64,000 bases of DNA from WHSW01 sp963749365 (GTDB lineage Bacteria > Actinomycetota > Thermoleophilia > Solirubrobacterales > 70-9), in the NCBI GenBank assembly GCA_963749365.1, contig CAVVME010000003.1, forward strand, positions 310,001-374,000. The letters run 5' to 3'. The first letter of the stretch is position 1. The number at the start of each line of letters is the position of its first letter. The notes beneath the pieces were generated by a model that saw nothing but the letters and a program-made list of their open reading frames with translations, did not search any database and was not told the DNA's origin. A program made the position numbers and the translations under genes. This document shows, piece after piece, positions 57,137-64,000 of this stretch.

Positions 57137-58080
57137 GCGCCGGCCTACCCAGTGACTGAGATCCCGATCGAGCAACGCCCCCAGTTCGCGCACGTCATCC
57201 GCGAGCTCAGCTTCGAGGCGCTCCCTGAGCTCCGTCGGGAGGGGTCTGCGGGGCCGGTAGACCGAGTTCGCGCGCATGATGCGCCGGTGAGCCGCCGCCT
57301 CGCCTGGTGACTTGGGATCACCAGGCGGGCCGCTCGACGCATGACCTGCCACGCCCCCGGAGCCGGGGATGCTGTCGAGTGCACGGTCGTGAGGGCTTGT
57401 ATGCGTGCGCTGCGGCTCGCATTCACGATCTCGAACTCGGGCTCGAAGTCGGGATCTACGCCGCGGAACTCGAGCGTCGCCCTGTACGCCGCGACGGTGT
57501 CTTGACGGAAGTCGTCGTAGATCGATCACGTGCACCTGATCCCACCCGAAGGTCTCCAGATACCGCTCGACCTGGACCCGGTAACGGACAACGTCGCGGT
57601 AGCGAAGCGCGAAGGCGGCCTCATTCGCGCGGGGTATGCGTCGCCCCTCGCGCCGCTCGGGCTCAGCCGCGAGCGCCTGCTCGATGTCCTCGATGTCCTC
57701 TTCCCCGAGAGGAGGCAGCGTGGCTGAAGCGCATCGGAGCGCCTCGACCGGATTGCGGAGCATGACGATGATCTGTGCGTCCGTCGGTACGTCTTGATCT
57801 CGTTGGCCGCGCAGTGCCGAGTAGAGATATCCCACGGACGACTCGCCAGCGCGCTTCGCACCATCGGCGACCGGCGAAACCCGCGACGGTACTCCGCCCA
57901 GGCCCGCGGCCGCCTTGTCGGCCCGAATGCCAGGTCTGAGCCGAACTGGTGCGCTCCTTCTTGCACAGGAATCCGGATGGGCGGCGATACGTCGGGGTCG
58001 TCGTGCCCGCGGTAGGCGCCCCAACGATGAAGAAGTCGGGCCCTCGCGGGCTCTGCCTCGAGCTCCGATCAGTCATTGAC
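57137..58080 (-). pseudogene. Decayed sulfotransferase 2
   Basis: The start MTDRSSRQSPRGPDFFIVGA leads to a PAPS-loop-like GAPTAGTT; then in other frames come QIIVMLRNPVEALRCASATL, EAAFALRYRDVVRYRVQVER, LETFGWDQVHVIDL, and IMRANSVYRPRRPLPTELRE to RDLSHWVG. At least five frame breaks occur in 950 bp, denser than in neighbouring genes. Expected length is about 310 residues. Motifs are well kept despite the breaks. Confidence 0.7.
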
Positions 58081-58111
58081 GACTCAACAGTATGCCGTCC
58101 CGCCACCTGAC

Positions 58112-58855
58112 TCAGTCGAGCCCCAGCAGGTCGGTGCCGACGACCGAGGCGTCGAACACCGAGCGAGCCTCATCGACGAGCCGATCGTCCTCGGCTCCAG
58201 GGCGGACATGAATCATCGCCAGCCGCTCGACGCCGGCGTCGAGCGCGACCCGCGCCGCTTCCCCCGCCGCCGAATGCGCGGACTCGTCCCGCGGAGCGTC
58301 GCGGGTCCACCAGGCCTCATGGGCGAGGATCCGGGATCCGCGCGCGAAGCTCGCGTTCTCCTCGTCGTATGCCGTGTCCGTGCAGTAGGTGAGCTCGTCC
58401 CCGATCCGCAGCGCCAGGGTGGGGTCGGTGTGGCGTTCTTGGACCCGGGTCCGAACCTCGAACGGGCCCAGCGAGAGGCCTCCCGCTCCGATCTCGCCAA
58501 CGCCGGAGGTGATCGTCGCCAGCTCGACGAACAGCGGCGGTCCGATCAGGCGGGCGAGGATCTCGGCCGTCGGGGTCGAGTAGAGCCATTCGCCGGGTCC
58601 GTAGACGCGGGGCGGGTCGGGAACCTGCAGTGCGGGCAGATAGGCCAGCCCGACGATGTGGTCGAGGTGAAAGTGGGTGAGCACGATGTCGATCGCGCTC
58701 ACGCCTTCGAGCAGACCGGGCGTGGTGATCAGATGGCTGATCCCGGTCCCCGCGTCGATCACCAACGCACGGTCGTCCTCGCGCAGCAGCGCGCTGCACG
58801 TGGCCCGTTCCGGGGTCGGGATCCAGCCGCCGCTGCCGAGGAGCAGCGCGCTCAT
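58112..58855 (-). CDS. MBL-fold hydrolase, RNase Z-like
   Basis: This intact 247-residue metallo-hydrolase has the metal motif LTHFHLDHIVG (His61, His63, Asp65, His66), LGSGGWIPTPERATCSALL at the start as in RNase Z/ElaC-like proteins, LTYCTDTAYDEENASFA (third metal Asp) and MIHVRPGAEDDRL. It lacks the long exosite arm of true RNase Z, so it is more likely a small-molecule hydrolase, perhaps of a sugar-phosphate ester. ATGA overlap with the nucleotidyltransferase upstream. Confidence 0.85.
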   Translation of the reverse strand: MSALLLGSGGWIPTPERATCSALLREDDRALVIDAGTGISHLITTPGLLEGVSAIDIVLTHFHLDHIVGLAYLPALQVPDPPRVYGPGEWLYSTPTAEILARLIGPPLFVELATITSGVGEIGAGGLSLGPFEVRTRVQERHTDPTLALRIGDELTYCTDTAYDEENASFARGSRILAHEAWWTRDAPRDESAHSAAGEAARVALDAGVERLAMIHVRPGAEDDRLVDEARSVFDASVVGTDLLGLD

Positions 58856-59535
58856 CCGCTCGCAGGCCCCGGCGCCTCGAGCGCCTGGCGGAGCCCCCGC
58901 GGGGTTCCGACATCGACGTAGCTCTCCGAGAGGACCACGCCGCCGAATCGAGCCCGTGCCGGCAGAGCGAGCGAAGGTAGTCGCCCGGGTCGTCGTAGTC
59001 CACGAGTCCGAGCAGGGAGCGGGCTCGGGCGGCGGCGCATCCCCAGATCAGATGGGGGGAGGGCGATCCGAGCCCACCTCGACCTCGGTCACGATCCCAG
59101 CGGCGTTGAGCTCGACCACGTCGGGCCGCTCGACTTGGCTCGTGCGAAAGAGCCCGAGCGCGATCTCCGCGCCGGCCTCGACAAGGCTCGACCAGCGGTC
59201 GGAAGCCGTCGACCGGCTCCCAGATCGAATCGGGAAAGCCGAACAGGACCAGGTCGGTGTCGGCGAGCGACCGGATCCCGGTCAGCAGTGAGGCGGCGGG
59301 GGTGTCGGGACGCCCCGTGATCACGGTGGCCCCGTGAACGTCTTGCGTGCTCGATCACGTCGGTCTTCTCGGGGCGGGTGACGACGCGCAACTCCGAGCA
59401 TCCCCCGCGCCTCATCCGCTCGACGAGGTAGTCCATCACCGGGCGGCCGTGGACCGGATAGGTCTCCTTCGACGAGGCAAGGGGTTGAAGCCGCGTCGCA
59501 TGGCCAGCCGCGGGAATCACGCCGACGATCGCCAC
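58852..59535 (-). CDS. Sugar nucleotidyltransferase (frameshifted)
   Basis: About 228 residues. It starts IVGVIPAAGHATRLQPLASS (a variant of the GGxGTRL signature), KETYPVHGRPVMDYLVERMR, then in another frame TDLVLFGFPDSIWEPVDGF (metal Asp), and ends LSESYVDVGTPRGLRQALEA. Frame changes near 59335, 59195 and 58950. It would activate a sugar phosphate. The Gly-Ala-Gly-His variant in the nucleotide loop is unusual. Confidence 0.75.
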
Positions 59536-59538
59536 CGC

Positions 59539-60486
59539 TCAGACGACCCCGGCGTCCCGATACCAGCGGATCGTCCGCCGCAGGCCTTCGTCGAGGGCGA
59601 TCCGCGGGCGCCAGCCGAGGGCCGATCGCGTCCGCTCGATATCCGCTGCCCGCACCGGCGCGGGTGGGCGATCCGCGAGCGCGCCGAACGACGGCGCGAT
59701 CTCGGTATCGAGCAGCTCGACGATCTTCTCGACCACGCTCCGACTGGAGATCGTGCTCCCGGTCCCGAGGTCGAACGAACCGCCTTCGACGCCCTCGGCT
59801 TGGGCCGCCGCGATCAGTCCGTCGATCACGTCGTCGACGTAGATCCAATCAGCCTCCCAGTCCCCACTGGAGAGGGCGGGCGGCTCGCCTCGCAGCAGGG
59901 AGGTGACCGTGTGCGGCACGAGCTTGCGCGCGTCCTGGTGCGGCCCATAAGTCATGAACGTCCTCGCGGTCACCAGCGGCGTCTCATAGAGCTGATGGAA
60001 CATGCGAGCGTAGGCGCCGGCGGCCCACTTCGCCGCCGCGTAGGGGGAGCTTGGAACCGGAGCGTCGACCTCGCCGCCGGGCTCGTTCAGCGAGCCGGCC
60101 AGCACCACCCGCCGGCAGCCGGCCTCGTCGACGGCGACGAGGGTGTTCACCGTGCTCACCAGCAGGCTGTCCAATGTCGGCAGGACCAGGTCTCGGTCGG
60201 GATTCGCGGTCACCAGGCCGGAGAGGTGAAAGACCAGCTCGGGCTCGACCGACCGGAGCACGTCTCTGGCGCTCTCGATCTCGGCGAAGTCGCCTTGCCA
60301 CCAACGGACGCCTTCGCCGGCGGCAGCGGGCGCGGCGCGGCGCGAAACGCCGTGCACCTCGGCACCGAGCTCGACCAGGCGAAGGCGCAGGTTGGAGCCG
60401 AGGAACCCGCTCGCGCCCGTGATCAGGACCCTGCGGCCCGCGATCGCGGCGAGCCGGGTCTCGCTTGGGTCGGAAGCAGCGGTCAT
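59539..60486 (-). CDS. NAD(P)-dependent sugar epimerase/reductase, SDR family
   Basis: This intact 315-residue extended SDR enzyme has GASGFLG (24-30), catalytic Tyr149 and Lys153 in SPYAAAKWAAG, VFHLSGLVTANPDRDL, and TFMTYGPHQDARKLVP. It resembles GDP-4-keto-6-deoxymannose reductase and CDP-sugar reductases. It probably reduces or epimerises the keto sugar made by the RfbG-like enzymes upstream; the overlaps with them (ATGA) support one pathway. Confidence 0.88.
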   Translation of the reverse strand: MTAASDPSETRLAAIAGRRVLITGASGFLGSNLRLRLVELGAEVHGVSRRAAPAAAGEGVRWWQGDFAEIESARDVLRSVEPELVFHLSGLVTANPDRDLVLPTLDSLLVSTVNTLVAVDEAGCRRVVLAGSLNEPGGEVDAPVPSSPYAAAKWAAGAYARMFHQLYETPLVTARTFMTYGPHQDARKLVPHTVTSLLRGEPPALSSGDWEADWIYVDDVIDGLIAAAQAEGVEGGSFDLGTGSTISSRSVVEKIVELLDTEIAPSFGALADRPPAPVRAADIERTRSALGWRPRIALDEGLRRTIRWYRDAGVV

Positions 60487-61474
60487 CCGGCGAAGCCTGC
60501 CCGGTACCAGTCGTAGGCGGCGCCCAGGCCTCGCTCGAGATCCCACGCCGGCGCCCAACCGAGCTGCTCCCGGATCGGGCTCGAGTCGAGGTACTGGCAG
60601 TCGATCTCGCCGCGGGCGACCGGCTTGCCCTGGATCTCGAGGCTCCGTCTCGTTCCCGGACGCGGCGATCATCGTCCGCACCAGCTCGAGCACGGAGACG
60701 GGCCGGTCGACGCCGACGTTCCAGGCCCGACCCCTGAAGTCCGGGTCGGCAAGCGACGCCGCGACGGCGAGGTAGGCCTCGACCGCGTCCTCGACGTAGA
60801 GGTAGTCGCGCTCCGGGCTGCCGTCCGAGGCGATCACCGGTCGCGCGCCGCGCGCCAGGGCGCGCGCCGTGTCGGGGACGATCCGCGACCAGTTCAGGTC
60901 GCCGCCGCCGTAGATGTTGGCCATCCGCGTGGCCGCGACCGGCATCTCGTAGGTCTCCGCGTAGGAGCGGGCGATCAGATCGGCGCAGGCCTTGGAGACG
61001 TCGTAGGGGTGTCTGGGGCGTAGCGCGGTCTGCTCCGAGTAGGCGCCGGCCGCCTGCCTGCCGTAGGCGTGATAGGAGGATGCGACCACGACTCGCGGGC
61101 TGGCCTGCGGCCCGGCGAGCAGGCGACACGCTTCGAGCAGGTTGTACGTCCCGCGGACGTTGACCTCGAACGCCGCCAGCGGATCGCGGTTGGCATCGGC
61201 GACGATCGTCCGCGCCGCGAGGTGAAAGACGAGCCGCACGTCGCGCTCGTTCAGCACCCGCAGCAGCGAGCCGGGCTCGAGCAGGTCGAGGTCGACGAGC
61301 TCGCAGCGCTGGTCGAGCCGTCGCCGCTCGAAAGCGCGACTCGGCCGGCGCCTCGCGGTGCGGGGCAACGACCCGGGCGCCTTGGTCGAGCAGCCGTTCG
61401 ACGAGCCAGGAGCCGACGAAGCCCTGGGCGCCGGTGACCAGGACGCTGCCGTCGAGATCGGCGGCGGCGCTCAA
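60483..61474 (-). CDS. rfbG: CDP-glucose 4,6-dehydratase-like enzyme, copy 2 (frameshifted)
   Basis: About 325 residues. The start (TTG 61474, overlapping the previous stop) reads SVLVTGAQGFVGSWLVERLL; after a shift near 61330 come VFHLAARTIVADANRDPLAA, HPYDVSKACADLIARSY with catalytic Tyr and Lys, NIYGGGDLNWSRIVPDTARA, and a second shift near 60650 leads to LGWAPAWDLERGLGAAYDWY. The GGGDxxxxRIVPD block is typical of RfbG. It is a tandem paralogue of the next gene. Confidence 0.8.
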
Positions 61475-62491
61475 ATCGCTCCCTCGCCGGCGACCGGGGC
61501 GCCGTTGGCGAGATGGCGCTCGTACCAGCGATACGCCGCCTCGAGGCCGCGCTCCAGGTCCCAGTCGGGGGCCCAACCGAGCTCCTCCCGGATCGGGCTC
61601 GAGTCGACGTACTGGCGGTCGATCTCGCCGCTCGGGGTCCCGTGGCCGCGGATCTCGGGCTCCACCGAGCTGCCGGAGACGTCGATCAGCGTGCGAACCA
61701 ACGCCAGCGCCGAGACCGGCCGGGTCAGGCCGACGTTCCACGCCCGGCCGTGAAAGCCGGGATCGTCGAGCGAGCGCGCGATCGCCAGGTAGGCGGCGAC
61801 CGCGTCGGCGACGTAGAGGTAATCGCGCTCGGGAGTGCCGTCGGAGCGGATCACCGGCCGACGACCGCCGACCAGCGCCCGAGCCGTGTCGGGGACGATC
61901 CGGGACCAGTTCAGGTCGCCGCCCCCGTAGGTGTTCGCCATCCGCGTGACCGCGATCGGCAGCCCGTAGGTCTGCGCGTAGGAGCGCGCGATCAGATCGG
62001 CGCAGGCCTTGGAGGTGTCATAGGGATAGCGAGCCGCGAGCGCGGCCTCCTCGCGGTACGGAAGCTGGGGCTGTGATCCATAGGCGTGATCGGAGGAGGC
62101 GACGACGATCCGCTCGATCGGAGCGCCCGCGTCGCGGGCGGCTCGACACGCCTCCAGCACCGTGTAGGTGCCGCGGATGTTGCTCTCCCAGGTCGAGTGA
62201 GGGGAGCGGTTCGCGAACCCGACGATCGGCTGGGCGGCGAGGTGAAAGACGGCCCTCACCCGGTGCTCGGTGAGCGCGCCGCACGATCGCCTCGCGATCG
62301 ATCACGTCGGCGCGGATCAGCCGGCAGCGAGGCGCGATCCCCTCGCGCCGAAAGCGCGACGCGGGCTCGAGGTCGCGGACCGGCGCGACCACCTGCGCGC
62401 CCTCGTCGAGCAACCGCTCGGTGAGCCAGCAGCCGATGAATCCCTGGGCGCCGGTGACCAGCGCGGTTGTCTCTCCAAGGCCGTCCGTCAT
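61471..62491 (-). CDS. rfbG: CDP-glucose 4,6-dehydratase-like enzyme, copy 1 (frameshifted)
   Basis: About 335 residues. It starts TTALVTGAQGFIGCWLTERL, shifts near 62272 to VFHLAAQPIVGFANRSPHST, then YPYDTSKACADLIARSY, NTYGGGDLNWSRIVPDTARA, DYLYVADAVAAYLAI and LGWAPDWDLERGLEAAYRWY. It should convert CDP-glucose (from RfbF) to CDP-4-keto-6-deoxyglucose. Two copies in tandem could act on different nucleotides or one may have a new role. TTGA overlap with copy 2. Confidence 0.82.
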
Positions 62492-62507
62492 CCGCGGGCG
62501 GCGGAGA

Positions 62508-63534
62508 CTACGCCGCCCAGCGCAGGTTCGGGTCCAGTCGGCCCTCGTCGATCAGTCGCTTGATCTCTGCGATCCGGTGAAAGCGCGGGCTGTGGAACTC
62601 GTCCGCGGTGATCTCGTGGCGGCGCAGCGCATCGAGCATCTGCTCGGCGCCGGCGCTGACCGTCCAGCGCGGGCTCGAAGCCGGGCAGCAGCTCACCGAC
62701 CTTGTCGAAGCTGACCCGGTAGCTGCGGCGGTCGGGGCCGGCGTCGGGAGCGATCGAGATCGAGCTCTCGGGAGCCAGGCCATGGACGATCTCGGCGACC
62801 TCGCGGACGCGGTAGTTCTCGTCGTTGCGCCCGACGTTGAAGGCCTGGTTGTGGACCCGCTCGCGGTCGGCCTCGAGCGCGGCGAGGAAGGCGCGCGAGA
62901 TGTCCTCGATGTGAACCAACGGGCGCCACGGGCTGCCGTCGCTGAGCAGCCGCACCTGGCCCTCGGTCTGAGCGTGGCCGACGAGGTTGTTGACGACCAG
63001 GTCGCCGCGGTGGCGAAACGACTGCCCGTAGGCGGTCGCGTTGCGAAGGAAGGTGGGGCTGAACTCGTCGCCGGCGAGGGCGGCGATGTCCTGCTCGGCG
63101 AGGACCTTGGAGCGCCCGTACGGGGTCACCGGGTTGAGCGGCGCCTGCTCGTCGACCAGATCGGCGCCGGCGGCGCCGTAGAGGCTGCAGGAGGACGAGT
63201 AGAGGAACCGCGAGACCCCGGCGGACCTCGCCACCCGCGCCAGCCGAACCGAGGCCTCGTGGTTGATCTCATAGGTGACCTCGGGGTTGAGGTCGCCGAC
63301 CGGGTCGTTGGAGACCGCCGCCAGGTGGATCACCGCCTCGAAGCCGGCGAGCTGCGCTGCCTCGACGTCGCGCACGTCGATTCGCTGCTCGGGGATCTCG
63401 AAGCCGCGCTCGCCGAGGCCGCAATCCCCGAACAGGCACGAGTCGAGGCCGACCACGTCATGGCCGGCGCCCTGCAGCAGCGGCACCAGCGCGTCGCCGA
63501 TGTAGCCGTCGTGGCCCGTGACCAGGACCCTCAC
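62508..63534 (-). CDS. NAD-dependent epimerase, SDR family (frameshifted near 3' end)
   Basis: About 342 residues, beginning at GTG 63534 with MRVLVTGHDGYIGDALVPLL, then VIHLAAVSNDPVGDLNPE, SSSCSLYGAAGADLVDE, TPYGRSKVLAEQDI with catalytic Tyr and Lys, PWRPLVHIEDISRAFL, and SYRVSFDKVGELLPGFEP. After one shift near 62665 it ends RLIDEGRLDPNLRWAA. Similar to RfbJ/abequose-synthase-like and dTDP-glucose dehydratase-like SDRs. It is the first gene of the minus-strand CDP-sugar operon. Confidence 0.82.
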
Positions 63535-63632
63535 TGGCGTCTCCCGTCGATCACCGGAAAGCTAACGTTGGCAGGCGGGCGAAGCTCACCCTCAAGCGCT
63601 GCATGCCGATCTCGTGCCGCCACCGTGGCGGG

Positions 63633-64000
63633 CTAGGGAGCCTGCTCGCCCTCGACCCGGCGCAGGTCGTCGAGCTTGAAGTCGGGCTCGTCGCCGAACT
63701 CCCGCACCAGCCGGCGGCGGAAGAGGTCGTAGCGCCGGATCGCCTCGGTCCGCCGGCCGCGGTCGAGGCAGAGCTCGATGTACTGGCGCTGGACGTCGCT
63801 GTCGTAGGGCTCCATCTCGGCCAGGCGCCGGGCCTGGCGCGTGGCGAGGTCGAAATCGCCGTCGGCGAGCCGGAGCTCGACCAGAGCGCTCAGCGCCCGC
63901 CCGGCGAGCTCTCGCAGCCGGTCGCGCTCGGCGAGCGCCCACTCCGCGTAGGGCTCGTCGGCGAGGAAGTCGCCGCGGTAGAGATCGGTGGCCCGCTCGA
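63633..64000 (-). CDS. SARP-type regulator, BTAD domain (partial)
   Basis: The visible 121 residues form a bacterial transcriptional activator domain: ATDLYRGDFLADEPYAEWAL, RDRLRELAGRALSALVELRL, RQARRLAEMEPYDSDVQRQY, EAIRRYDLFRRRLVREFG, ending EGEQAP. The N-terminal DNA-binding part, if present, lies beyond the window edge. SARP/AfsR proteins activate secondary-metabolite and surface-polymer genes; it could control the neighbouring locus. About 100 nt separate it from the SDR operon start. Confidence 0.85.
   Translation of the reverse strand, partial: ERATDLYRGDFLADEPYAEWALAERDRLRELAGRALSALVELRLADGDFDLATRQARRLAEMEPYDSDVQRQYIELCLDRGRRTEAIRRYDLFRRRLVREFGDEPDFKLDDLRRVEGEQAP

Noticed and set aside
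55519..58080. Insertion sequence or prophage remains in the decayed region
   Set aside because: No transposase or integrase sequence, terminal inverted repeats or tRNA target were found; all readable fragments are sulfotransferase or glycosyltransferase.
58076..58921. 281-codon plus-strand frame opposite the RNase Z-like hydrolase
   Set aside because: The minus strand holds an intact metallo-hydrolase with all metal motifs; the plus frame has none.
1..64000. tRNA or rRNA genes
   Set aside because: I saw no tRNA TPsiC-arm pattern with a plausible cloverleaf and no rRNA signature by eye; a covariance-model search would be needed to exclude a tRNA.

Overview
The window is very GC-rich bacterial chromosome with tightly packed genes that often overlap by 4 bp (ATGA, GTGA or TTGA). 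It starts often with GTG or TTG and has many promoter-like TANNNT boxes 6-7 nt before start codons. Gene content (pdxS-pdxT, a one-gene SecDF, a CysO-like sulfur carrier, RuvC with a His-Asp pair, a BTAD regulator) suggests a deep-branching actinobacterium, most likely Thermoleophilia/Solirubrobacterales. The lineage is an inference from gene content, not a database result.

Region 1 (1-26 kb) is housekeeping and almost every gene is intact. It holds the PLP synthase pair pdxS/pdxT, an M29 aminopeptidase, yebC-ruvC-ruvA-ruvB, a receiver/thioredoxin-like/FAD oxidoreductase fusion, a zinc-ribbon/PAS protein, secDF, recJ, a bifunctional rel gene and a GT2 glycosyltransferase. A minus-strand run follows with two HIT proteins, a lipid kinase, a metallo-hydrolase, phosphomannomutase and CorA. 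A SAM-I riboswitch with an intrinsic terminator then controls a threonine-synthase-like PLP enzyme followed by a CysO/MoaD-like sulfur carrier. This arrangement suggests homocysteine/methionine synthesis rather than ordinary threonine synthesis.

Region 2 (26-50 kb) is an exopolysaccharide locus. It encodes GT4 and GT2 glycosyltransferases, SDR sugar epimerases, a WecA/MraY-like initiating transferase, polysaccharide deacetylases, a Wzx flippase, a Wzy/O-antigen-ligase-like protein, a Wzz/BY-kinase fusion, PAPS sulfotransferases, a tandem pair of secreted TIM-barrel-like proteins, and a repeat coiled-coil protein placed between two related sulfotransferases.

Region 3 (50-63.5 kb) continues with a CDP-deoxysugar cassette: rfbF, a C-methyltransferase, a cupin epimerase, a DUF4910 protein, a nucleotidyltransferase, two RfbG-like dehydratases and further SDR enzymes. 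Two decayed sulfotransferases and a truncated glycosyltransferase lie inside it. The window ends in the BTAD domain of a SARP-type regulator.

About twenty genes between 26 and 63 kb are split by frameshifts although both halves keep family sequence, while the first 26 kb has essentially none. Base-level assembly errors are the simplest explanation, so frameshifted genes are given here at their full reconstructed extents and their frameshift positions are approximate.
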